A DNA stretch of 7,819 bases, from assembly GCA_963977945.1 (NCBI GenBank), contig CAXBQO010000047.1, forward strand, positions 1 to 7,819. The letters run 5' to 3'. The stretch is from CALMJB01 sp963977945 (lineage in GTDB: Bacteria > Actinomycetota > Actinomycetes > Nanopelagicales > Nanopelagicaceae). Below the pieces are notes generated by a model. That model was not told where the DNA came from. It worked only from the letters and a program-made list of their open reading frames with translations, and made no database searches. Below, piece after piece: positions 1 through 6,136 of this stretch (positions within the stretch are counted from its first letter, which is position 1; each line of letters starts with the position of its first letter). The position numbers were made by a program, and so were the translations under genes.

Positions 1-98
1 AATAATTTAAATAAAAGGTACGATTGCCGTAAATCAGAATCTGTTTTAGACGCAAACGCAATTTGAGTATTTTCAAAGTTGGGTAATTTAGTATCCAT
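1..98 (-). CDS. Probable proline dehydrogenase, N-terminal fragment (Bacteroidota type)
   Basis: An ATG at 98 opens a frame of 32 codons that leaves the window at its left edge. The peptide begins MDTKLPNFENTQIAFASK and ends SYLLFKL. A (F)(D/E)(N/D)TxxAFxSK(S/T)D..L...Y.LF start is what I recall for the proline dehydrogenase of Bacteroidota, an FAD enzyme oxidising proline to pyrroline-5-carboxylate. Nothing of the catalytic barrel is present, so the call rests on the N-terminus alone. There is no Shine-Dalgarno sequence upstream, which fits Bacteroidota, where these are often absent. Proline dehydrogenase is not a dcw gene, and the expected next genes after murG here would be murC and ftsQ. 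Together with the composition shift this points to DNA from another organism. Confidence 0.5.
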   Translation of the reverse strand, partial: MDTKLPNFENTQIAFASKTDSDLRQSYLLFKL

Positions 99-360
99 AC
101 AGTGTTTTTAAATCCAAAAATTGAATATTACCGTAAGGTTTTAGCACAGCACTATTCAAATTTTCTTTTTTTCCAATAATAACTAAATAAATAGAATCAG
201 CAGAAATCTCGATAATTGATTGTTTATCTTTTTTATTTTTTGCAATATTTCTAGAATGAAAACTATGATTATTATTTGTGGTTGCTATATAAATAATATC
301 ATTATCCTTTAAATTTATAAGATCATCATACTTTAAGAGATAATTTTCAGTTTTTAATGG
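88..360 (-). other. AT-rich foreign segment fused in frame to murG
   Basis: By hand count, 53 of 240 bases at 121-360 are G or C (22%), against 48 of 120 (40%) at 361-480. The encoded tail has no MurG motif. Its first part, KYDDL followed by DIIYIATTNNNH, weakly resembles the stretch before the lysine motif in Gfo/Idh/MocA oxidoreductases. Its last part, ADSIYLVIIGKKENL with a later YGNIQFLDL, weakly resembles the C-terminal end of M16 insulinase-type peptidases. Both are pattern impressions, not identifications. The stop at 88-90 overlaps the next start by 11 bases, which suggests that the end of this segment is the true 3' end of some gene lying before the proline dehydrogenase-like gene. 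Confidence 0.6.
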
Positions 361-1092
361 CAACGCATTATCGCGACCAACTGCATGTACTACTTGAATT
401 TGATTTTCGGTAAAAAATGACATGCTTTGCATAATTGCTTCATTGATATGACGTGATCCTTGTGAGCCGCCGAAAACCAAAATAATTGGTTGATTTGCAG
501 AAAGTCCCCACTCCTTAATTTGGGCCAATCGCAATTTATCTCGTTCACTTTCAGTTAAATTTGCATTAACGGTGATTGCAGACCGCAACGGCATGCCGAT
601 TAATTTTGCTTTACGGAAAGTTCCAACTCGACTTTTAGTTGAAGCAAAAGCAATATAAATCTGTTCTGCGAAAATCGCACCGAGTCGATTAGCCCATCCT
701 TTAACGGCATTAGCTTCGTGGATAAATATTGATTTACGCAGCAAAGCCCCACTTAAATAAATTGGTGGGCAGGCATAGCCTCCGAATCCAATAATTAAGT
801 CAGATTGCCTCACTAAACCTATTGATTTAATCATCGCAATCAGCAATTTGAAGGGCCAAATTAAGGTGGCTGGAGTCAAAGTTCTTGGTAATAGAACTTT
901 TGGTATCAATTTCAATTCAAAATTTTGCGAAGGAACTAATCTGTTTTCCAAACCATTCTTGGTTCCCACAAAAAATATCTCAAGATCAGATTGATTTTTT
1001 CGCAGTTCATTTGCGACCGCTAGTGCTGGTTCAACATGACCGGCGGTGCCGCCACCGACCATCAAAATTTTAAAAGGTTTTTTCGCGCTCAT
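88..1092 (-). CDS. murG: Truncated MurG (lipid II synthase) with an unrelated C-terminal tail
   Basis: The first ~245 residues are a good MurG, the membrane-associated glycosyltransferase that adds GlcNAc to lipid I. Visible are the glycine loop GGGTAGHVEPALA (13-25), GFGGYACPP (102-110), HEANAVKGWANR (125-136) and, at the start of the second Rossmann domain, FGGSQGSRHINEAI (207-220), then VVHAVGRDNALP (234-245). The family should continue with a Y.xYI..M segment, an (S)RAGAxTxxE motif and a Q..NA motif that bind UDP-GlcNAc, to a total of about 355-375 aa. None of these occurs. Instead the same frame runs 89 codons through Lys/Asn/Ile-rich sequence of much lower GC, ending in LYGY at 334 aa. 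As written the product could not be an active MurG. The change at base ~360 looks like a join between two unrelated DNAs. The start, one base after the ftsW stop, is secure; the end is not a natural MurG end. Confidence 0.85.
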   Translation of the reverse strand: MSAKKPFKILMVGGGTAGHVEPALAVANELRKNQSDLEIFFVGTKNGLENRLVPSQNFELKLIPKVLLPRTLTPATLIWPFKLLIAMIKSIGLVRQSDLIIGFGGYACPPIYLSGALLRKSIFIHEANAVKGWANRLGAIFAEQIYIAFASTKSRVGTFRKAKLIGMPLRSAITVNANLTESERDKLRLAQIKEWGLSANQPIILVFGGSQGSRHINEAIMQSMSFFTENQIQVVHAVGRDNALPLKTENYLLKYDDLINLKDNDIIYIATTNNNHSFHSRNIAKNKKDKQSIIEISADSIYLVIIGKKENLNSAVLKPYGNIQFLDLKTLYGY

Positions 1093-1093
1093 A

Positions 1094-2287
1094 TCAATCA
1101 GAGTTTTCTGAAGTTATTTCCTTAAGCATCACAGTTTGATTTCGCTTGGCCACTGAAAGCACAAATCCGATGGCAATTAAATCTGCCACCATTGAAGATC
1201 CACCATATGAAATAAATGGCAAAGTAACGCCGATCACCGGAATTAACGAGGTCGTAGTTGCGATGTTAATTACCGCTTGAGTCAGCATCCAACATCCGAC
1301 TCCGGCCACTGCGTATCTTGAAAATGTGTCAGGAGTGCGAAGTGCGATTCTAAAAATTCCATAAATTAATGCTGCAAAAAGTAGTAGCACCATCATTGTG
1401 CCAAGCAATCCAAGTTCTTCACCAATGACTGCAAAAATAAAATCAGTGTGTGCTTCGGCCAAATTTGCCCATTTTTGCCGGCTTGCTCCAAGGCCCACTC
1501 CAAACAATCCACCGCTAGCCATTCCCATCAAACTATGCGCCGGTTGCCAACCTGCTAATTTGTAATACTCATCGGCAAACGGATTAAGAAATGCACTAAA
1601 CCGGTGCAATCTATATTGACTACTTAAAACAAAAGCGGTGCCAATTAACGCAAACAATGAGGTGATAACCAACATAAATCTGATTGGTAACCCAGCGACA
1701 AACAAAATTGCCGAAAAAATAATTGCCACTATCAACGCGGTTCCTAAATCTTTTTCATAAAGAATTGGTCCTGCGATTAGTAAGAAACCAGGAATCAAAG
1801 AGATTAATAGTCGATTTGCTTGCCATTTTGTCGCCGAAAAATCGATTCGGCGCAATTTATATGCACACCATAAAATAAAACCAAATTTTGCAAATTCTGA
1901 TGGTTGCAATGTGAAGCCAGCAACTGAAATCCAGTTTCGGTTTCCATTTATTTCTCGACTTATTCCAGGCACAAGTGGCAAAATCAAGATCATTATCGAA
2001 ATCAAAAGTGATTTAGGGGCAATTTTTGTCCAACTTGATTCAGGTCTTTTGTAAAACCAAAGCGCTGCTAATGTGCCAATAAATAAAAACAATAATTGTT
2101 TGAAGAAAATTGAATAAGCAGAGCCATTATCAGTAAGAGAAGTAACTGATGAAGCTGAAAGCACCATGGTTAGCCCAATTCCACATAGCGCCGCGGTACT
2201 ACCGATTACGAGGTAATAAGGCATTTCCGGACGGGAAAATAGTCGGACATAAGTTTTGGTTTTGCTGATGTTTTTACTTATTGTCAT
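1094..2287 (-). CDS. ftsW: Septal peptidoglycan glycosyltransferase FtsW (SEDS family)
   Basis: Polytopic membrane protein of the SEDS family (FtsW/RodA/SpoVE), which polymerises lipid II into glycan strands and works with a class B PBP, here FtsI. The 397-aa chain shows about ten hydrophobic segments after a 20-residue cytoplasmic start. Family motifs: NGNRNWI (114-120); LQPSEFAK (127-134); EKDLGTA (178-184); RFSAFLNPF (229-237); EAHTDFIFAVIGEELG (278-293), whose D282 corresponds to the essential extracytoplasmic Asp of the family; and the highly conserved LPFISYGGSS (356-365). RodA shares these motifs, but position between murD and murG in the dcw cluster makes FtsW the right call. The ATG overlaps the murD stop as ATGA, and the stop is separated from the murG ATG by one base. 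It lacks the long C-terminal tail seen in some actinobacterial FtsW proteins. Confidence 0.95.
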   Translation of the reverse strand: MTISKNISKTKTYVRLFSRPEMPYYLVIGSTAALCGIGLTMVLSASSVTSLTDNGSAYSIFFKQLLFLFIGTLAALWFYKRPESSWTKIAPKSLLISIMILILPLVPGISREINGNRNWISVAGFTLQPSEFAKFGFILWCAYKLRRIDFSATKWQANRLLISLIPGFLLIAGPILYEKDLGTALIVAIIFSAILFVAGLPIRFMLVITSLFALIGTAFVLSSQYRLHRFSAFLNPFADEYYKLAGWQPAHSLMGMASGGLFGVGLGASRQKWANLAEAHTDFIFAVIGEELGLLGTMMVLLLFAALIYGIFRIALRTPDTFSRYAVAGVGCWMLTQAVINIATTTSLIPVIGVTLPFISYGGSSMVADLIAIGFVLSVAKRNQTVMLKEITSENSD

Positions 2288-3693
2288 ACCGCAGCCACTT
2301 TCAGGGATTTTTTAACTGCATTTGCGAAAAGTTCACCGCGATGTGCGTAAGAAATAAATTGATCCATTGATGCGCAAGCTGGTGCCAATAAAACCGTGTC
2401 GTTTGCAACCGCAATTTCCGCTGCTTTCTTTACAACTTTTTCCATAAGTTCATTGCTGTTTTCGCCATCTACTAAAAATATTGGAATTTTAGGCGCAATT
2501 TCTGTTAATGCATCTGAAATTAATTTTCGATCCTGCCCAATCAAAATCGCTGCCCGAATTCGATTGTGACAATTGGCAATTAAATCTCGCATTTGCGCGC
2601 CTTTTGCTAAACCGCCAGCAATCCAAACAACTTTTTCATGCGCAAGTAGCGCTGCTTCGGCGGCATGCGGATTTGTTGCTTTGGAATCATCAACCCAGCT
2701 AATTTCATTTTCTCGTGCCACTAATTCCAGTCGGTGATGATCAGTTTTAAAGTTTGCTAGTCCTTGTTTAACAAATTTGTGGGAAATTCCAATTGCTAAG
2801 CACAACGCCGCTGCTGCCATGGCGTTTAAAACATTATGTGGCACAGTTGGTTTGATATCTGAAAGCTCGGCAATTTCATCTGCTGATTGTGAGTCACCAA
2901 AAGCCCGATCAATTATTAAGTTTTCAACCAAACCAATTTCTCCGATTTTTGGAGTTTGTAATGAGTACCAAACAATGTTCTGATTATTGCCGTTTAGTTT
3001 TTCACCTTTTACGCCAGTACGACTGGTAATTGCACTATCGGTCTTATTTAAGATAACTACTTTTGCTTGATTTGTTAGTTTCAATTTTGCGGCGGCATAA
3101 CTTTCAAAACTTCCATGCCAATCAAGATGATCTTCGGCAATATTTAAGATTGAAACTGCTGAAAATGTTGGTAGTTCACTCCAGGCTATTTGGAATGAGG
3201 AAAGTTCTAGCGCCAAATAATCAAAACTAGGCGATTTAGTTACAGATTCAATAACGGTTTCGCCTACATTTCCGCAAGCTTTGCCATTAACTTTGGCAGC
3301 ATCGAAAATACTCTGCACCATCTGAATAGTTGTCGTTTTTCCATTTGTGCCAGTTAATGCAATCCACCTTTGATTTGGAGCTAATTCGGTCTTTATCTGC
3401 CAAGCTAAATCCACCTCGCTGATGAGTGGAATCTTCAAATCTCGTAATTTCTTAATTACTGGGTGATCTAATCTCCAACCTGGTGAAACTATCGCTAGAT
3501 CAAAAGTTGTTTGTGAGTTAGATGAACTAGAAGAAATTTCATTAATTAATTTGTATTCTGATGTTGATTTTTCAGCGATTTTTTCATCAAATAAGGTCAC
3601 GTTAGCCTGAAATTTTGTTAAAACTTTGGCACAGGATTTTCCAGTAACTCCTGCGCCAACAATTAAAATATTTTTTCCTGAAAATTTTTTCAC
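2284..3693 (-). CDS. murD: UDP-N-acetylmuramoyl-L-alanine--D-glutamate ligase MurD
   Basis: Cytoplasmic ligase adding D-glutamate to UDP-MurNAc-L-Ala. With a GTG start at 3693 the protein is 469 aa and begins close to the N-terminal nucleotide-fold motif ILIVGAGVTGKS (9-20), as usual. That GTG overlaps the mraY TGA as GTGA, matching the coupling style of the neighbours. ATG at 3705 (four residues longer, 16-base overlap) is a real alternative. A start at 3789 would add MGRGHHRR and other Arg-rich residues that only reflect the mraY reading frame, and I reject it. Motifs: P-loop GTNGKTT (115-121); ELSSFQ (163-168); NIAEDHLDWHG (184-194); carbamoylated lysine candidate K203; PHNVLNAMAAAA (285-296); HHRLE (319-323); DDSKATNP (335-342); GGLAKG (360-365); and LLAPACASMDQF (435-446) with YAHRGELF after it. 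A short SSSSSNS linker (55-61) is a minor oddity. The TGA overlaps the ftsW ATG. Confidence 0.95.
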   Translation of the reverse strand: MKKFSGKNILIVGAGVTGKSCAKVLTKFQANVTLFDEKIAEKSTSEYKLINEISSSSSNSQTTFDLAIVSPGWRLDHPVIKKLRDLKIPLISEVDLAWQIKTELAPNQRWIALTGTNGKTTTIQMVQSIFDAAKVNGKACGNVGETVIESVTKSPSFDYLALELSSFQIAWSELPTFSAVSILNIAEDHLDWHGSFESYAAAKLKLTNQAKVVILNKTDSAITSRTGVKGEKLNGNNQNIVWYSLQTPKIGEIGLVENLIIDRAFGDSQSADEIAELSDIKPTVPHNVLNAMAAAALCLAIGISHKFVKQGLANFKTDHHRLELVARENEISWVDDSKATNPHAAEAALLAHEKVVWIAGGLAKGAQMRDLIANCHNRIRAAILIGQDRKLISDALTEIAPKIPIFLVDGENSNELMEKVVKKAAEIAVANDTVLLAPACASMDQFISYAHRGELFANAVKKSLKVAAV

Positions 3694-4748
3694 GAAACTA
3701 CCCATTGGGCGTAAAACAAACCAAGTCCGGCGGCGACACCGAGAGCTGCGATAATCCAAAATCGCACGACGATGGTGACCTCGCCCCAACCAACTAATTC
3801 AAAATGATGCTGCAGCGGAGCCATCTTGAAAATTCGTTTTCCTTTTGAAATTTTAAAGTATGCCACCTGCAAAATTACCGAGAGTGTGATTAGTACAAAT
3901 AGAAATCCGAGAAAGGCGAGCAACAATTGAGTGCGTAAAACAATTGCAATCGCTGCGATTGCACCACCAAGGGCTAATGCTCCGACATCGCCCATAAATA
4001 TTTTGGCTGGTGAAGTGTTCCACCATAAAAAACCACCGCATGCGCCCGCAAATGCTGCAGATAAAACTGCGATATCCAATGGGTCTCGAACTTGGTAACA
4101 CTTTGGACCAGGAGTGATGGCGCAACTTTGACCAAACTCCCAAACGCCAATCAAAATAAATGCCACGAAAATCATTACCGCAGCGCCGGTGGCTAAACCA
4201 TCTAAGCCATCAGTGAGATTTACTCCATTTGATGTTCCTAAAATCAGAAATACAACCCAAATTACAACTAGTACTACCCCAAGCGATATCGCAGTATCTC
4301 TAACAAATGAAAGTTGTTTTGAAATCGGAGAAAGTCCATTTTCGTCAGGAAGTTTCAATCCCACGTATGCAAAACCAGCTGCCACAATTATTTGTCCAAG
4401 AATTTTTTGCCATGCAGTTAAACCCAGTGATCTTTTCTTTGAGATTTTCAGCCAATCATCTAGAAACCCCACGAATCCAAGCCCCATAACTAATCCAAAA
4501 ACTAATAACGCTGAAGCGGTAATTGGTACAGAAGTTATTAAGTGACTTGATAAAAATCCGAGTGCTGCTGCCAAAATAATAATTAAGCCACCCATTGTTG
4601 GGGTACCGCTCTTTATCTGATGAGTTGTTGGTCCATCATTTCTAATAAATTGGCCAAAGCCACGATTGGATAAAAATTTGATAAATAAAGGCGTTCCAAA
4701 AAATGAAAGCAGTGCAGCTATTGCACCTGAGAGCAAAATTCCACGCAT
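3690..4748 (-). CDS. mraY: Phospho-N-acetylmuramoyl-pentapeptide-transferase MraY
   Basis: Integral membrane enzyme that transfers phospho-MurNAc-pentapeptide from UDP to undecaprenyl phosphate on the inner face of the membrane, making lipid I. At 352 aa it is full length, with about ten hydrophobic segments. Motifs: DGPTTHQIKSGTPTMGG (38-54); FLDDWLK with the metal-binding Asp pair D97-D98 (95-101); NGVNLTDGLDGLA (174-186); FMGDVGALALGG with D254 (251-262); and PLQHHFELVGWGE (311-323). In many bacteria the last motif starts HHH; here the first His is Gln, a form I associate with actinobacterial MraY, as is EVTIVVRFWII just after it. The start MRGILLSG is preceded by a good GGGGAG ribosome site. 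The end overlaps the murD start. A large antisense frame and a same-strand shifted frame cover this gene but have no family character. Confidence 0.97.
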   Translation of the reverse strand: MRGILLSGAIAALLSFFGTPLFIKFLSNRGFGQFIRNDGPTTHQIKSGTPTMGGLIIILAAALGFLSSHLITSVPITASALLVFGLVMGLGFVGFLDDWLKISKKRSLGLTAWQKILGQIIVAAGFAYVGLKLPDENGLSPISKQLSFVRDTAISLGVVLVVIWVVFLILGTSNGVNLTDGLDGLATGAAVMIFVAFILIGVWEFGQSCAITPGPKCYQVRDPLDIAVLSAAFAGACGGFLWWNTSPAKIFMGDVGALALGGAIAAIAIVLRTQLLLAFLGFLFVLITLSVILQVAYFKISKGKRIFKMAPLQHHFELVGWGEVTIVVRFWIIAALGVAAGLGLFYAQWVVS

Positions 4749-6136
4749 TATTTAGCTCCCCATTCTTGATCAATCAATTGAACTATTTCTTCAAACTGCT
4801 CAGACCGCGACGCTTTCACTAAAACCACGTCCGCTGGTTGCAAATGTTTGACTAACTCTAGAACGGCCGGCAAATCTTTTGCTAGATGGCACTCCATCAA
4901 ATCAGAATTATCAGCTGTTAGTTTCTCACTTTTTAAATCTGGCAGGTAGAGATCAGTCTTGGCTGAAACAAAATGATCAATCCTTAACGACTGCGCATAT
5001 TTTCTGATATCTAAATGGGCGCTTTGTTCTAACGAGCCAAGCTCTGCCATTTTTCCAACGAAAGCCCACGACGCTCCACCGCGTTCTTGTGCCAATAAAT
5101 TTAATGTGTCGAGCGCGGCCTGCATTGCGTCCGGGCTGGCGTTATAAGAATCATCGATTACCAAAATTGAACCAAATTCTTTGATGAACATACGGTTCTT
5201 ATTTTTAACCTCTAAATTTGAAAGGCCATTTGCAATTATTTCTGGAGCAATTCCAAGTGCGTAAGTTGCAGCTGCGGCTGCTAGCGCATTATTAATTTGA
5301 TGCGCACCAACTAAAGGAAGTTCTACTACTTCTCTAGTAGTTGGCGTTACTAATTCAAATTTTGGATAACCACCTCGTAGTTCAACATCGGTCGCTCTGA
5401 TCTCACCTTGAGGGCCAAATTTCAAAACTTTAATTCCCAAACCATCTGCCATTTTCGGAGTGAACTCGTCATAAGTTCCAAGGACTGCAGTACCGGTTTT
5501 GGAGATACCTGAGATTAATTCTGATTTTGCCTTTGCAATATTTTCTCTCGAACCAAACTCGCCAAGGTGAGCGGTGCCGACTAACAAGACAACTCCAACA
5601 TCTGGTTGCACCGCTTTTGATAATCGAGAAATATCGCCTAAATGGCGAGCGCCCATTTCAATCACACAATATTTTGTATTAGAGGTGCATCTTAAAAAAG
5701 TATGTGGAACGCCGTAATCAGTATTTAAGTTTCCCTCAGTCGCTATTGTTTCGCCGACCTGCGACAGAATTCCATATAAAAGTTCTTTAGTCGTGGTTTT
5801 GCCATTTGATCCGGTAATTCCAATTACTTTACAGTTTGATAATTTTGTTCTGACAAAAGCGGTTAAATCTAATAATGCGACAGCCACATCTGATACCAAA
5901 ATATGTGGAACAGATACCGGTTTAGTTGCAAGAACAAATTTGGCAGCGCCGGCAATTGCGGATTCGGCAAATTTATGACCATCGACTTTTTCGCCGACAA
6001 TGGCTACAAAGAAAGTTCCAGGTTTTACTTTTCGAGAATCCAGCACCGGAACTTGATTTAAAATTTCAGATTCAGAAATTTGATTTAAAGTTCCTTTAAC
6101 CGCATTGGCAAAATCTTTAGCCGATATATCAATCAT
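4748..6136 (-). CDS. murF: UDP-N-acetylmuramoyl-tripeptide--D-alanyl-D-alanine ligase MurF
   Basis: Last of the cytoplasmic Mur ligases: it joins preformed D-Ala-D-Ala to the UDP-MurNAc tripeptide, giving the pentapeptide used by MraY. The 462-aa length is normal. Motifs: DSRKVKPGTFFVA (33-45) in the N-terminal uridine-binding domain; P-loop GITGSNGKTTTKE (106-118); EGNLNTDYGVP (134-144), the MurF version of a conserved Asn-rich stretch; EMGA (160-163); GTAHLGEFGSRENIAKAKSE (187-206); HQINNALAAAA (279-289); DDSYNASPDAM (328-338); VGKMAELG (360-367); and VLVKASR (438-444). EMGA and SYNASP separate MurF from MurE and MurD. The start sits in ATGA with the murE stop, with an AAAAGG about 9 bases upstream as a plausible weak ribosome site. 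The TAA stop shares one base with the mraY ATG (TAATG). Nothing about the protein is unusual. Confidence 0.97.
   Translation of the reverse strand: MIDISAKDFANAVKGTLNQISESEILNQVPVLDSRKVKPGTFFVAIVGEKVDGHKFAESAIAGAAKFVLATKPVSVPHILVSDVAVALLDLTAFVRTKLSNCKVIGITGSNGKTTTKELLYGILSQVGETIATEGNLNTDYGVPHTFLRCTSNTKYCVIEMGARHLGDISRLSKAVQPDVGVVLLVGTAHLGEFGSRENIAKAKSELISGISKTGTAVLGTYDEFTPKMADGLGIKVLKFGPQGEIRATDVELRGGYPKFELVTPTTREVVELPLVGAHQINNALAAAAATYALGIAPEIIANGLSNLEVKNKNRMFIKEFGSILVIDDSYNASPDAMQAALDTLNLLAQERGGASWAFVGKMAELGSLEQSAHLDIRKYAQSLRIDHFVSAKTDLYLPDLKSEKLTADNSDLMECHLAKDLPAVLELVKHLQPADVVLVKASRSEQFEEIVQLIDQEWGAK
4756..4761 (-). promoter_or_regulatory. Ribosome binding site of mraY
   Basis: The coding strand reads GGGGAG followed by seven bases and then the mraY ATG. 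This is the clearest Shine-Dalgarno sequence in the window; the other genes rely on weak purine runs or stop/start overlap. It lies inside the last codons of murF, and supports ATG at 4748 as the mraY start. Confidence 0.7.

Noticed and set aside
221..240. A T-rich run near the left end as a possible terminator for murG
   Set aside because: No GC-rich stem sits beside it, and the open frame reads through it on the minus strand.
88..360. A simple frameshift in murG as the cause of the lost C-terminal half
   Set aside because: I found no MurG C-terminal motif in the other minus-strand frames I checked over 121-240, and the base composition changes at the same point, so replaced DNA explains it better than an indel.
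3706..3789. An upstream extension of murD starting MGRGHHRR
   Set aside because: The extra residues are encoded by the mraY 3' coding sequence in another frame and resemble no MurD N-terminus.
3853..4143. A 96-codon minus-strand frame in mraY, rich in Trp, Cys, Arg and Ser
   Set aside because: It is a shifted frame of mraY with composition typical of out-of-frame translation; mraY reads intact through the region.
4189..4545. A 118-codon open frame on the plus strand, antisense to mraY
   Set aside because: It lies wholly inside a secure mraY, has no ribosome site or recognisable domain, and its Pro/Ser/Thr-rich composition is what antisense reading of a membrane protein gene gives.
5322..5340. 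A small inverted repeat (CTACTA ... TAGTAG) that could be a hairpin
   Set aside because: It is inside murF coding sequence, short, and has no U-run, so it is not a terminator.
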